Shown here piece by piece: positions 1 to 8,894 of a DNA stretch of 60,338 nucleotides. The notes under the pieces are model-generated. The model saw nothing but the letters and a program-made list of their open reading frames with translations. It ran no database searches and was not told the origin of the DNA. Numbering within the stretch: the stretch's first letter is position 1; each line of letters begins with the position of its first letter. The translations under genes were made by a program, and so were the position numbers. The DNA is from Nitrospira sp. (lineage in GTDB: Bacteria > Nitrospirota > Nitrospiria > Nitrospirales > Nitrospiraceae), in NCBI GenBank assembly GCA_020853775.1, contig JADYYH010000111.1, forward strand, positions 1 to 60,338. The letters are read 5' to 3'.

Positions 1-250
1 CAAATCCGCAGTGATGGAGAAAATAGGCGAGTGGTCGATGATAGGTGCCGGTGGCTTCAAATCCGATACGGACCGGGGCCTGAAAGGCCTGCAGGCGCTG
101 GCGTAGCAGGTCGAAATCCCGCTGACAATTCACCATGCGCCACCGCTGGCGGCCTCCCGTTGGGGGCTCAATCAGCACCTCATGGATTTGTTTCGCCACG
201 TCGATCGCCACGAAGAGGACTCCTGTCGCGGACTCGGCCTTGGGGATCAT
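1..250 (-). CDS. IS110-family transposase, N-terminal part (cut by window edge)
   Basis: The minus strand reads an open frame from ATG at 250 to the window edge (83 codons). The start has a good ribosome site (AGGAGG, 8 nt upstream). The protein begins MIPKAESATGVLFVAIDVAK and contains GFEATGTYH. These match the first two acidic positions (D17 and E65) of the RuvC-like DEDD catalytic domain of IS110-family transposases. The rest, including the C-terminal transposase_20 region with its serine, lies outside the window, so integrity cannot be judged. The family acts without typical terminal inverted repeats, and none was seen. Confidence 0.8.
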   Translation of the reverse strand, partial: MIPKAESATGVLFVAIDVAKQIHEVLIEPPTGGRQRWRMVNCQRDFDLLRQRLQAFQAPVRIGFEATGTYHRPLAYFLHHCGF

Positions 251-318
251 AGGCGGTTCCTCCTGCTAAAGTGAGTGGGCACCTGCATTCTAGAGGAGAG
301 ATGCACTGCGTATGGCTC

Positions 319-606
319 TGCTTCCGCATATACTACGGCAAGGAGTTCGCCGGACACCGAGCCACTGCCCAGCGCCTATGTGCCAGGTCTTTTTGGGCCA
401 CGCCCTATCATGCATGGGAACGGGGCGTGAATGAGAACACGAACGGGCTCATCCGGGACTTCTTCCCCAACGGCACGGACTTCACGACAATCCATCCGGC
501 GACGGTGGCAAAGGTGGCGCGCCTGCTCAATCGGAGACCCCGCAAATCGCTCGGCTTTCACACGCCCAACGAGGTCTTTCACACGTTGGCTAACCGGGGC
601 TCGTGA
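319..606 (+). pseudogene. IS30-family transposase, 3' remnant
   Basis: About 95 residues in one frame resemble the C-terminal end of an IS30 transposase catalytic core: YYGKEF, then PYHAWERGVNENTNGLIRDF with the last catalytic Glu, then LNRRPRKSLGFHTPNEVF and a stop at 606. The helix-turn-helix and first catalytic Asp regions that should precede it are absent; the sequence upstream belongs to the leader of the IS110 gene. It is therefore a truncated, inactive copy, probably cut by the neighbouring insertion. The longer open frame begins at 271 but its first 16 codons have no family resemblance. Confidence 0.75.
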
Positions 607-628
607 TGGACTGGGAAGTTGACTCTGC

Positions 629-1243
629 GTGATGAACAAAACGCGTGACATCGCAATTCTCACTGATCGCCTCCAGAATTTCTCGTCCGAGCTTCGAGCC
701 CAGTCACCGGAGTGGGCTGATCGTCTTGAACAGGCCACGACGGAGCAAGATCTTCGCAATCTCGTGTGCGATCTGTTCAACCTCTCCCATGCCCTCCCGT
801 CCGATAGAAAGTCTACCCGTGAGGCAAACACGCTGGCCGGACGCATCACCCGGTTCATCAACGAAACCCTCCATCGTGGACTGACACGCAAAGTCCTGGC
901 AGATCTCCTCGGCTACCCGGCGAAATATTGCTCTGATCTGTTTTACCGCATCATGGGTGAATCGTTTTTCGGGCACATGAGACGCCATCGGGTCGAACGG
1001 GCTAAATCACTCCTCACCACAACCGCGCAGACGTTGGCAGAAGTTGCAGCAGCGGTGGGGTTCAGCGATCAATTTGCCTTCAGCCATTCTTTAAAACGCG
1101 CGACCGGGCGTTCTCCCATTGGGTTTCGGGCTCAGCAGAGTCGCCGGCCCCAGCGGCAACCCACATCTACGCCGCACAACCGTCCAACCCATGGCCGCAG
1201 AAACATTCCCTTCTCACCCCGCCTCACGCGGGATGCCGGGTGA
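629..1243 (+). CDS. AraC-type helix-turn-helix protein
   Basis: This is a 204-residue protein. Residues 70-168 form an AraC/XylS-type DNA-binding domain with two HTH units, roughly 86-110 (LTRKVLADLLGYPAKYCSDL) and 135-165 (TLAEVAAAVGFSDQFAFSHS), followed by the family-typical ATGRSPIGFR. The first 70 residues are polar and helical and do not resemble an arabinose-binding cupin, so no ligand is suggested. The last 35 residues are Arg/Pro-rich and look like low-complexity tail. It sits between transposase fragments, so it may be cargo or a stranded regulator. Likely a transcription regulator; target unknown. Confidence 0.7.
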   Translation: MMNKTRDIAILTDRLQNFSSELRAQSPEWADRLEQATTEQDLRNLVCDLFNLSHALPSDRKSTREANTLAGRITRFINETLHRGLTRKVLADLLGYPAKYCSDLFYRIMGESFFGHMRRHRVERAKSLLTTTAQTLAEVAAAVGFSDQFAFSHSLKRATGRSPIGFRAQQSRRPQRQPTSTPHNRPTHGRRNIPFSPRLTRDAG

Positions 1244-1389
1244 TAGCATAGTTGGCATGAGCAATCGCTCAAAGAGGCACGAAGGAGATACATCATGACG
1301 ACCACTGATCGGCTCTTGCATTCTGTCTCCAGGACTGCCCCTGGAGAAAATGTTCATGGTGCAAACGCGATTGAGCGCAGCGGTAAAGA
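1244..1389. other. Short gene-free stretch beside IS remnants
   Basis: No convincing gene is seen. A possible start (ATG at 1294 after GAAGGAG) opens a 50-codon frame ending at the TAA at 1446, with no recognisable product. It is probably part of the decayed IS630 copy that follows. Confidence 0.4.
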
Positions 1390-2155
1390 AGCGTGTACGA
1401 GCCTGGCGCATACGACTGACAGGCCAATGGGCCTACGGACGTTGTAACGGGCCTTAGGAGTGGCCCGCCAAACCCTATACAAACGGAAGGCGCTGCTCAA
1501 TGAGGGCAGGGTCTATGCACAGCGATACAGGTCCGAGCGCGATCAGCCGGCCCGGCTTGATGCGGCGCAATTGGGATCGGTTTGAGCCGCCGTTTTGCAA
1601 AGCCCCACGAAGCATGGTTTGGGCACCGGATTGTGGTCCCTCAGACGTGTGAGTGCCGTCGTCAAGCGCCAGCACGGCGTGCGCTTGAGCAGACGCCGGT
1701 TCGGCGCATTCTGGGCAGCCTAGGACTCAGTCCGCAAAAGCCTGAGAACGATGCGATCGCGCAAGACGAAAAGGCGGCGGGGCATTGGACGCTTGGCACA
1801 TGCCTGCGCGAAAAAAAGCTCCGAGAGAAGGCCGACGAATAGTCTTCATCGTACAAGTCGGGGATCAGCGAGCGCCGTACCTGAGGCCTCAAGGGCCAAC
1901 CACCCCTTATCCAGTTTCATATCAACTGAAATCAAGTCTCGATCATTAACGCTCTTACGGCGCGCCTGACGCAGCCACTGCAGATCATCTGGGATGGGTT
2001 GCCAGCCCGCCCCAGTCATCTGGACGGACTACCTGAACGGCCTGGCCGGCCACATCCTCGCTAAACTGCAGGTCACCGCTTGCAACAAGCTCAAGAGCGC
2101 ACAGAAGCGGCCCTCGATACTCGCCGCATGCTGGAAGCAGGCTACGTTGTGGTGA
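1390..2155 (+). pseudogene. IS630-family transposase, decayed by frameshifts and stops
   Basis: Pieces of an IS630-type transposase appear in order but in different frames. GVARQTLYKRKALLNEG (about 1457-1507) matches the N-terminal HTH. LGLSPQKPE (about 1720-1746) followed by RRILGSLG-like context matches the segment before the catalytic core. Around 1842-1880 a broken GISERRT stretch sits where the DES/G motif is expected. LTQPLQIIWDG (about 1967-2000) matches the second catalytic Asp region, and LAGHILAKLQVTACNKLKSA (about 2040-2100) the C-terminal helix. Several in-frame stops and frameshifts separate them, so no active enzyme can be made. Confidence 0.65.
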
Positions 2156-2221
2156 TGTCCTGATTGGCGGAAAGCTCCGTAGGGAGCAGTAGAAATGTCG
2201 GACCCGACTGGGGCCGGCCCC

Positions 2222-2255
2222 AGCCAGCCACTCGCTATGAGTATGCTGGCTGGCT
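2222..2255. repeat. Inverted repeat downstream of bacterioferritin
   Basis: AGCCAGCCA at 2222-2230 pairs with TGGCTGGCT at 2247-2255. A shorter hairpin, TCAGTCG/CGACTGA, lies at 2267-2287 and overlaps the stop codon of the first bacterioferritin gene. Neither is followed by a U-run on the minus strand, so they may slow or end transcription of the bfr pair but are not standard terminators. Confidence 0.4.
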
Positions 2256-2286
2256 CTGATATGGATCAGTCGGCTAAAACGACTGA

Positions 2287-2751
2287 TTATATCTGCTCGG
2301 CCAGATACGCCGCTAACCCGACCTGCTTGATCGTGCGCAACTGCGTCTCGAACCAATCGATATGCTCTTCGGTATCGATGATCATATGCTCCAGCAGATG
2401 TCTCGTCGTAAAATCTCCCACCTTCGAACAATGGGCGATTGCTTCGCGCAACAACTCCGCATCTTCAAGTTCAAAGCGAAGATCCGCCTCCAGCAAGTCC
2501 GCGACCGACCGGCCCCCCGCGACCGTATCCACCTGCTCAACCTGTGGGGCCCCCTCCAGATAGAGGATGTGATCGATCAAACCGGATGAATGCCCCACCT
2601 CCTCCTGCGCCAAGTGGCTAAAATGTTCGTGCAGGCGTTGATATCCCCAATTCTTACACATGGCCGCATGCAGCAAATACTGGTGAACCGCCGTGAGTTC
2701 AGCCGTGAGCACTTTCCCGACGTAGTCGAGCACCTTTTCTTTGGCTAACAT
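2287..2751 (-). CDS. bfr: Bacterioferritin, ferroxidase-type subunit lacking the haem Met
   Basis: This 154-residue four-helix-bundle protein of the bacterioferritin family should form a 24-subunit iron-storage shell. By alignment with the known E. coli numbering it has E18, E51, H54, E94 and H130 of the di-iron centre, but Thr at 127 where Glu is usual (DTEEHIDW). Position 52, the Met that binds haem between subunits, is Val (EEVGH). It lies 41 bp downstream of a second bacterioferritin gene on the same strand, and the two sets of changes are complementary. They probably co-assemble as in two-subunit bacterioferritins (a known arrangement in several Proteobacteria). Confidence 0.92.
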   Translation of the reverse strand: MLAKEKVLDYVGKVLTAELTAVHQYLLHAAMCKNWGYQRLHEHFSHLAQEEVGHSSGLIDHILYLEGAPQVEQVDTVAGGRSVADLLEADLRFELEDAELLREAIAHCSKVGDFTTRHLLEHMIIDTEEHIDWFETQLRTIKQVGLAAYLAEQI

Positions 2752-2792
2752 CGCATCTCCATTACTCGACGTAAGTACCCGAAGCAGATCCG

Positions 2793-3269
2793 CTAACTGT
2801 CTTTCTTGATCTGTTCGGCCAGATAATTTTCCAATCCCACCTGTTTAATCGTCTCCATCTGCGTCTCAATCCAATCGATGTGCTGATCCACGTCTTTGAC
2901 CATATCTTCGAACATGTGACGGGTCGTAAAGTCGCCCACCTTCGTGCAGTGCACCACCCCGTCGCTCAACAACGTGAGCATCTCCTGCTCAGCCTTGAGA
3001 TCGAGCTTCAACTGTTCAGGAACAGTTTCTCCGACCTGTACTGTATTCATGCGCTGAACATTCGGCACTCCTTCCAGGTACAAAATGTGGCCGATCAGTT
3101 CGTCCGCGTCTTTCATCTCATCGATGCTACGCTCTCTGACTTTGTGGTGAAGCCGCTCATAGCCCCAGTTGTCGCACATCTTCGCATGCACGAAATATTG
3201 ATTGATGGCGGTAAGATCCGCCGTCAACACTTTATTCAGCAACTCAATAACGCCTTGCTTTGCCTTCAT
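2793..3269 (-). CDS. bfr: Bacterioferritin, haem-binding-type subunit with degenerate ferroxidase site
   Basis: A 158-residue bacterioferritin-family protein starting MKAKQGVIELLNKVLTADLT, with a strong ribosome site (GGAGGAGGGGG) before the ATG at 3269. It keeps Met52 (IDEMKDAD), the residue that ligates haem at the dimer interface. The di-iron residues are altered: Asp18 for Glu, Asp54 for His and Val127 for Glu; E51, E94 and H130 remain. It is first in a two-gene unit with the other bacterioferritin. The natural reading is that this subunit carries haem for electron release and the partner oxidises Fe(II). A Fur-like palindrome lies about 165 bp upstream. Confidence 0.92.
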   Translation of the reverse strand: MKAKQGVIELLNKVLTADLTAINQYFVHAKMCDNWGYERLHHKVRERSIDEMKDADELIGHILYLEGVPNVQRMNTVQVGETVPEQLKLDLKAEQEMLTLLSDGVVHCTKVGDFTTRHMFEDMVKDVDQHIDWIETQMETIKQVGLENYLAEQIKKDS

Positions 3270-3572
3270 ATCCCCCTCCTCCGGCCATAACGGAACTCGG
3301 CCTATGGATTGTTACCTGGTTTAGTCGCTACGCGGTTCCTGCTTATCGATTATTGTACTCCTTACTTAGAGATTCTCGAAAGGCTTGTCAACCATTGATA
3401 TACGTATTTATGAGGGCAGTTCTCAACATCGCCGAGAATGCTTCTCATTGCTCTGATCAGAAAATGCGTCCGAGGGGGGGCGAGAACGGAACTTCTGGTG
3501 AAGACTCGGTGGATCTGGACTAACGAGCAAGGTAGGCAAGAAGGAAATATGAGGGCAAAACCTGCGCTGCAA
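3270..3572. other. Gene-free regulatory gap between the bfr pair and topA
   Basis: About 300 bp with no convincing gene. It should hold the promoter for the minus-strand bfr pair. A Fur-box-like palindrome is at 3433-3447. Possible minus-strand promoter elements (TTGAGA with TATATC 18 nt on, and TTGACA further down) are weak, so the start site is not fixed. No terminator for topA was recognised. Confidence 0.4.
3433..3447. promoter_or_regulatory. Fur-box-like palindrome
   Basis: CGAGAAT-G-CTTCTCA forms a 7-1-7 inverted repeat close in shape to the Fur operator (TGATAAT-G-ATTATCA type). It stands upstream of two bacterioferritin genes, where iron control would make sense. A smaller GAGATTCTC palindrome lies at about 3369. 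Sequence match only. Confidence 0.35.
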
Positions 3573-5912
3573 TTATCCGGCTTCGCGGTAACCGCACGTA
3601 TCTTCATTGCGGCACTGCACCGAACGACCGGCCTGCTTACTGACTTTCTCGATGAGAAACGGTGCCTGACACTTGGGACAGGGCTTATTAAGCGGTCGAT
3701 CCCAGAGCGCAAATTCACACTCCGGATAGCGGCTGCACGAATAAAAGTTCCGTCCTTTTTTCGTGCGCTTTTGTATCAGATCCCCGCCGCATGCAGGTTG
3801 CGGGCATTTCACCCCCAAGGCAATGGCCTTGGTCGTTTTACATTCGGGATACGCAGAACAGGCCAAAAACTTTCCGAAGCGACCGGATTTGACCACCATG
3901 GGACTTGAACATTTCTCACATTTTTCGTCGGTCGTCTCCTCCAGCTTGGGCACGATCTTGATCGTCCCGTCGGGCAGTTTTTCAAAATTCTGAGTATTTT
4001 TGCAGGGAGGATCTTCCTTATATCCGGGGCAGGCCAAAAACTTTCCGTTTCGCCCCCACTTGATCTCCAACATGCGGCCGCACTTTTCACAAGGCAGGTT
4101 GGTCGGTGGCTCAACGATGTCTTTGGGTCCGGGAATACTTTGCGCCAGTTCCATTTCCTTGACAAAGGGGGCATAAAACTCCCTGACCGCCGAGACCCAC
4201 GGCTTCGTCCCCTCTTCCACTTCATCCAGCTGCTCTTCCATATGGGAGGTAAACTCCGTGTCCAGCAGATCCGGAAACCCCTTCAGCAAAAAGTCGTTGA
4301 CCGTCCGACCCGTTTCGGTTGGCAGAAAGCGGCCTTCAATTTTCTCGACATATTTCCGATCCTGAATCGTGGAAATAATGGCCGCGTAGGTGGATGGGCG
4401 ACCGATGCCCTTTTCTTCCAGTTCACGGATCAACAGCGCCTCATTGTACCGGGGTGGCGGCTGAGTGAAATGCTGCTTCGAGGTCAAGCCCGGCAGGGTC
4501 TGCTTCTCCTGGTCGACAAGCTGCAGCGATTCTCCTTCACGAAGCACGGGAAGCTGCCGGTCCGATTCGTCCTCTGACTCCTGCTCACTCTTGGGTTTCT
4601 GTGACGGCAATTCCTTGTCGGTCCCCTCCAGGTAGACGGCCGTATGGCCAGGGAATTTGACGACGGTGCCGCTCGTGCGAAACACGTAGCGTTCAGGTAT
4701 GCCAACGGGACTGGAATCGACCCGCGTCACATCCAGGATCGCCGGAACCATCTGTGACGCAATGAAGCGATTCCAGATCAGCTTATACAGATTGTATTGA
4801 TCTTGCTCCAGAAATTGTCGGATGGATTCAGGATCGCGAGCCGCCATCGTCGGACGAATGGCTTCGTGCGCTTCCTGCGCCGCCTTTTGCGTCTTGTACA
4901 CGTTGGGAGTGGCGGGCAAATACTCCTCGCCGAAACGCTCCCGAATCACCACCCTCGCATCCTCGGTGGCCTCTTGGGAGATTCTCGGCGAATCGGTTCT
5001 CATATACGTAATGAGGCCCATCGGACCTTCCGAACCGATTTCCACGCCTTCATACAGTTGCTGCGCCAACGTCATGGTCTTCTTGGGCGTGAAATGCAAC
5101 TTTCTGGCAGCTTCCTGCTGAAGTCGGCTGGTGATGAAGGGCGCGACGGGGTTCCGTTTCTTTTCTTTGTGCTCTATCGATTGAACAACAAACGCCTTCC
5201 CCTGCACGGCATTGAGAACATGCTGGGCCTGCTCGCTCGTTCCAATGTCGGCATCCTGTCCGTTGACGGAATGTAACTTTGCCTCGAAGGCCGGCGGATT
5301 CTCTCCCCGCAACAGCGCGACAATGGACCAATATTCTTCGGCTCTGAACTTTTCGCGTTCCTGTTCCCGGTCGCAAATAAGCCGCACTGCGACGGACTGA
5401 ACGCGTCCCATGCTGAGACCGCGTCGCACCTTTTTCCACAACAACTGACTGCCCTGGTATCCCACAATCCGGTCAAGCACTCGCCGCGCCTGCTGGGCCT
5501 GAACCAGCTTCATATCGATTTCGCCCGGAGACTTCAGCGCGCGCTTGATCGCCGACTCGGTGATTTCGTTAAAGAGGACACGATAGACCTTGCCGTCTTT
5601 CTTCTTCCCCTTGCCGTGCAGTTCCTGTGCGATATGCCAGGCAATCGCCTCCCCCTCACGATCAGGGTCCGGCGCTAAAAAGACCGTATCCACCTGCTGA
5701 GCTTTTTTCTTGATGTCTGCAAGGACTTTGGATTTGCCCTTGATTGTGACGTACTGGGGCTCAAAGTCATGCTCCAGATCGACGCCCAGTTTACTGGTCG
5801 GCAAATCTTTGACATGCCCGACGGAGGCCATGACGGAATACCCTCGACCAAGATACTTGGTGATGGTTCGCGCCTTGGTCGGCGATTCAACGATGATCAG
5901 CGATTTCGCCAT
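3573..5912 (-). CDS. topA: DNA topoisomerase I (type IA)
   Basis: This 779-residue enzyme relaxes negative supercoils by a 5'-phosphotyrosine intermediate. The N-terminal Toprim domain shows E9 (IIVESPTKA) and the DxDxE metal motif at D82-D84-E86 (APDPDREGEA). The active tyrosine is in GLITYMRTDSPRIS near residue 305. From about residue 600 there are C4 zinc-ribbon modules: CEKCGRMLEIKWGRNGKFLAC, then CEKCSSPMVVKSGRFGKFLAC, then two more ending CGYREAG. Length and domain order are normal for a multi-zinc-ribbon TopA. dprA lies 96 bp upstream on the same strand. Confidence 0.97.
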   Translation of the reverse strand: MAKSLIIVESPTKARTITKYLGRGYSVMASVGHVKDLPTSKLGVDLEHDFEPQYVTIKGKSKVLADIKKKAQQVDTVFLAPDPDREGEAIAWHIAQELHGKGKKKDGKVYRVLFNEITESAIKRALKSPGEIDMKLVQAQQARRVLDRIVGYQGSQLLWKKVRRGLSMGRVQSVAVRLICDREQEREKFRAEEYWSIVALLRGENPPAFEAKLHSVNGQDADIGTSEQAQHVLNAVQGKAFVVQSIEHKEKKRNPVAPFITSRLQQEAARKLHFTPKKTMTLAQQLYEGVEIGSEGPMGLITYMRTDSPRISQEATEDARVVIRERFGEEYLPATPNVYKTQKAAQEAHEAIRPTMAARDPESIRQFLEQDQYNLYKLIWNRFIASQMVPAILDVTRVDSSPVGIPERYVFRTSGTVVKFPGHTAVYLEGTDKELPSQKPKSEQESEDESDRQLPVLREGESLQLVDQEKQTLPGLTSKQHFTQPPPRYNEALLIRELEEKGIGRPSTYAAIISTIQDRKYVEKIEGRFLPTETGRTVNDFLLKGFPDLLDTEFTSHMEEQLDEVEEGTKPWVSAVREFYAPFVKEMELAQSIPGPKDIVEPPTNLPCEKCGRMLEIKWGRNGKFLACPGYKEDPPCKNTQNFEKLPDGTIKIVPKLEETTDEKCEKCSSPMVVKSGRFGKFLACSAYPECKTTKAIALGVKCPQPACGGDLIQKRTKKGRNFYSCSRYPECEFALWDRPLNKPCPKCQAPFLIEKVSKQAGRSVQCRNEDTCGYREAG

Positions 5913-6008
5913 GTGGCTCCACGTTCCTCAGTACCTGCGCCCAGACTACCACACCCACTATAACAAATATCGAGACCCTGTCAGCCTGAATCTCTGAATG
6001 AATGGCAA

Positions 6009-7130
6009 TCAGGGACGCACATACTCGTTGCCGGGCAATTGACGAACACAATTTTTCAATTCCAAGGAGAGCAACAACGCGGCAACCTGCGCGGCCGGAA
6101 GCCCGCTGCGTCGAATGACATCATCGACCGATTGCGGCAACACCGATACGGCATCATACACTATCGCCTCTTCAGGCCCTAGTTGCATAGCCGGTCGCGC
6201 GACGTTCGCACCGTGGCCGAGCCGTTCTCGAAACGTGGCATCCAACTGAGGCAACAATTCATCCAGAACATCCTGCGCCGACTCGACCAGCCTCGCGCCG
6301 TCTTTCAGCAGGCTATTGGGGCCGCGACTATTTTCGGCTTTCACGAAACCCGGCACCGCAAATACTTCCCGCCCTTGCTCGCCGGCTAATCGTGCGGTAA
6401 TGAGGGACCCGCTCTCAACCGCCGCTTCGGTCACCACCACGCCTAACGACAGCCCGCTGATAATGCGGTTCCGGCGAGGGAAGTGGTAGCTGTGGGGCGC
6501 GGATCCGAGCGGCAGCTCCGAAAGCACCGCTCCTTGCCGCTCGATCTGCGCCCGAAGCGGACCATGATCGGCTGGATACGTACGATCCAACCCGCACCCC
6601 ATCACAGCAAGCGTCCGTCCCTTGCCGGCGAGAGCACCGCGGTGCGCGGCAGCATCAACTCCGCGGGCCAATCCGCTGACAATGGTAAAACCCATACCGG
6701 CCAACTCACTGGCCAATTCTTCGGCCAATACCCGGCCGGCGGAACTGACTTTCCTCGTTCCGACTATTGCCACGGCTTGTCGATCACACTCCAGGAACGT
6801 TCCCTGGAAGTAGAGCAGCGGTGGAGGATCCGGAATCGTCTTGAGAGCCGCAGGATACTGCGGATCGAGATACGTCAACAGGGTGATCTGACGCTGCTGC
6901 AACGCCGCCAGTTCCCGGTCAAGCTCTTTGACCGCGCTTGCATGAGGTCCCCGGCGAATGGCTTCGATCAACGGCGGCCGGCACCCGAGGTCTTCCAACT
7001 CTGCCCGGGTCGCCGACAACACTGCATCCGGAGACCCAATCGCCTGCACCAGCTTGAGCAGAATGGCATCGCCCACACCGGGGATTGCACGGAGCATCAG
7101 CCAAGGGCGGAGGGATCGACTATTCACCAT
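6009..7130 (-). CDS. dprA: DNA-processing protein DprA
   Basis: A 373-residue protein with an N-terminal helix-hairpin-helix-like region (LRAIPGVGDAILLKLVQAIG), a central Rossmann-like DprA fold from about residue 110 (VAIVGTRKVSSAGR, then FTIVSGLARGVDAAAHRGAL and PRRNRIISGLS) and a C-terminal winged-helix domain from about 310 (VYDAVSVLPQSVDDVIRRSG). The family loads RecA onto incoming single-stranded DNA during natural transformation. No other competence gene is in the window, so its role here is inferred from the family. It is followed by topA, a common neighbour in bacteria. Confidence 0.95.
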   Translation of the reverse strand: MVNSRSLRPWLMLRAIPGVGDAILLKLVQAIGSPDAVLSATRAELEDLGCRPPLIEAIRRGPHASAVKELDRELAALQQRQITLLTYLDPQYPAALKTIPDPPPLLYFQGTFLECDRQAVAIVGTRKVSSAGRVLAEELASELAGMGFTIVSGLARGVDAAAHRGALAGKGRTLAVMGCGLDRTYPADHGPLRAQIERQGAVLSELPLGSAPHSYHFPRRNRIISGLSLGVVVTEAAVESGSLITARLAGEQGREVFAVPGFVKAENSRGPNSLLKDGARLVESAQDVLDELLPQLDATFRERLGHGANVARPAMQLGPEEAIVYDAVSVLPQSVDDVIRRSGLPAAQVAALLLSLELKNCVRQLPGNEYVRP

Positions 7131-7240
7131 CGTCCGAGTTCATCAGGCATGGTCGGTCCGGCTCAGCGACCGTGGTGCTGGAAGGCGCTGGCAGAGACGG
7201 GACTGTCGCATGGAGTCAGCGAGGCCGGCGCCTTGCGGCA

Positions 7241-8752
7241 TTACATCACGACTAAATCGAACTGTTCGAGGTGCAGCCGATCATCCGGCGTCACGAGAAT
7301 CTTCGCGCTATACCGCCGCTCAAGTTCTTCCACCCCCGGCTGTTCCTGTTCCTGCAACAGCAGGGCGACAGCGGGATGCGCACCGACGACGACACGTTGC
7401 TGCTCGATTTCGTGGCCGAGCCGCCGCACTTCCCGGAAAATTTCGTAGGCCACCGACATAGGGGATTTCGTATATCCGCGCCCATCGCAGTAGTGGCAGG
7501 GTTCGGAAAGAGAACGAAGCAGATCCTCTCGCACCCGTTCACGGGAAATTTCGATCAATCCCAGGTCAGAAACTCGGGAAATTCTGGTCCTCGCCTTGTC
7601 CGATGACATGGCATCCACCAAGGCGTGATACACCTTATCGCGGTTCTTCTCCCGCTCCATGTCGATGAAATCGACGATGATGATCCCGCCGATCCCCCGC
7701 AACTTGACCTGGTAGGCAATCTCCCGCGCCGCTTCCAGGTTGTTGCGCAGAATGGTTTCTTCCTGATCGCGTTTACCGACAAACCGGCCGGTATTCACAT
7801 CGATCACCGTCATCGCTTCGGTGTGATCAATCACCAAGTACCCGCCGGACTTCAGCCACACTTTACGGCTCATCGCGCGCGCGATTTCCTGTTCGACCCC
7901 CAAGTAATCGAACAGACTTTCTTCCTTGTCATAGAAGTGAATACGCGAGGTCTGTTCGGGAGAAAACCGTTGCACGAACCCTTTGATCGCGTTGTATTCT
8001 TCGCGCGAATCAATCAATAACCGATCGACTCGGCGGCCGAAGAGATCCCGCACCACACGGAAGCTCAAGCTCAAATCGCTATGCAAGAGGCTCGGGGCAG
8101 GCTGTTGATCACGCTTGGTCAGGACGTCCTGCCAGAGGACATGCAGAAACTCGACGTCCGAGCGCAATTCTTCTTCCTTCACCCCTTCGCTCACCGTCCG
8201 CACGATGTAGCCGAACCCGGGGCGCCGCGCCCGTTTCATAATTTCTTTCAAGCGCGCGCGTTCCTCATCGCGAGGAATCCGGCGGGATACGCCGATATGC
8301 TCCACCGTCGGCATGAATACCAGATACCGGCCGGGCAACGACACATAGGTCGTCACTCGCGAGCCCTTCGTGCCGATCGGACCTTTGGAAATCTGCACCA
8401 TGACTTCCTGTCCTTCGGACAACAACTCCTCGATCGGCTTCGAACTTTGCCGTTTGGGCTTGGGGACCTCGGAATCCTTATTGTCTTCGTCGTCGCCTTC
8501 GACTAAGGTGTCGCCCGACTCGATATCGATGGACAGATCGGAGACGTGCATGAACGCCGCCTTTTCCAGCCCGATATCGATGAAGGCGGCCTGCATACCT
8601 GGCAACACTTTCGCCACCCGCCCTTTATAAATGTTGCCGACGTAATCCTGATCCTTGGCGCGGTCTCCATAGAGATCCGTGACGACACCATTATCCAGGA
8701 CGGCAACGCGGGTTTCTTCCCGCGCGATACTGATTGCGATCTCCACACCCAT
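7241..8752 (-). CDS. rng: Ribonuclease E/G family (RNase G type)
   Basis: An endoribonuclease of 503 residues. ATG at 8752 is preferred over the upstream GTG at 8758 because AAGGAG ends 5 nt before it. Near the N terminus is an S1 RNA-binding domain (VGNIYKGRVAKVLPGMQAAFIDIG) with a Glu/Asp-rich insertion at about 78-95, and then the catalytic region with the metal site in MTVIDVNTGRFVG (Asp near residue 300). The zinc-link CHYCDGRGY near 405 replaces the usual CPxC pattern with a CxxC pair that should still bridge two subunits. It lacks the long C-terminal degradosome scaffold of RNase E, so RNase G-like 5S/16S processing and mRNA decay are likely. Confidence 0.93.
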   Translation of the reverse strand: MGVEIAISIAREETRVAVLDNGVVTDLYGDRAKDQDYVGNIYKGRVAKVLPGMQAAFIDIGLEKAAFMHVSDLSIDIESGDTLVEGDDEDNKDSEVPKPKRQSSKPIEELLSEGQEVMVQISKGPIGTKGSRVTTYVSLPGRYLVFMPTVEHIGVSRRIPRDEERARLKEIMKRARRPGFGYIVRTVSEGVKEEELRSDVEFLHVLWQDVLTKRDQQPAPSLLHSDLSLSFRVVRDLFGRRVDRLLIDSREEYNAIKGFVQRFSPEQTSRIHFYDKEESLFDYLGVEQEIARAMSRKVWLKSGGYLVIDHTEAMTVIDVNTGRFVGKRDQEETILRNNLEAAREIAYQVKLRGIGGIIIVDFIDMEREKNRDKVYHALVDAMSSDKARTRISRVSDLGLIEISRERVREDLLRSLSEPCHYCDGRGYTKSPMSVAYEIFREVRRLGHEIEQQRVVVGAHPAVALLLQEQEQPGVEELERRYSAKILVTPDDRLHLEQFDLVVM

Positions 8753-8894
8753 ACACACTCCTTTAACCCCAGATCGATCGGATCGGCAGACGCACGCGGA
8801 CGGATGTCCGGGTTCTCTCGTCTCGCCGGCAGTCCGGCACCTATCTGGTTCACATGGTTATTTCACAACAAGTCGGCCCCTGTCCAGGCATAGC

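Noticed and set aside
6483-7448. 321-codon plus-strand frame opposite dprA and rng
   Set aside because: It spans two real genes and their gap and has low-quality composition; a shadow.
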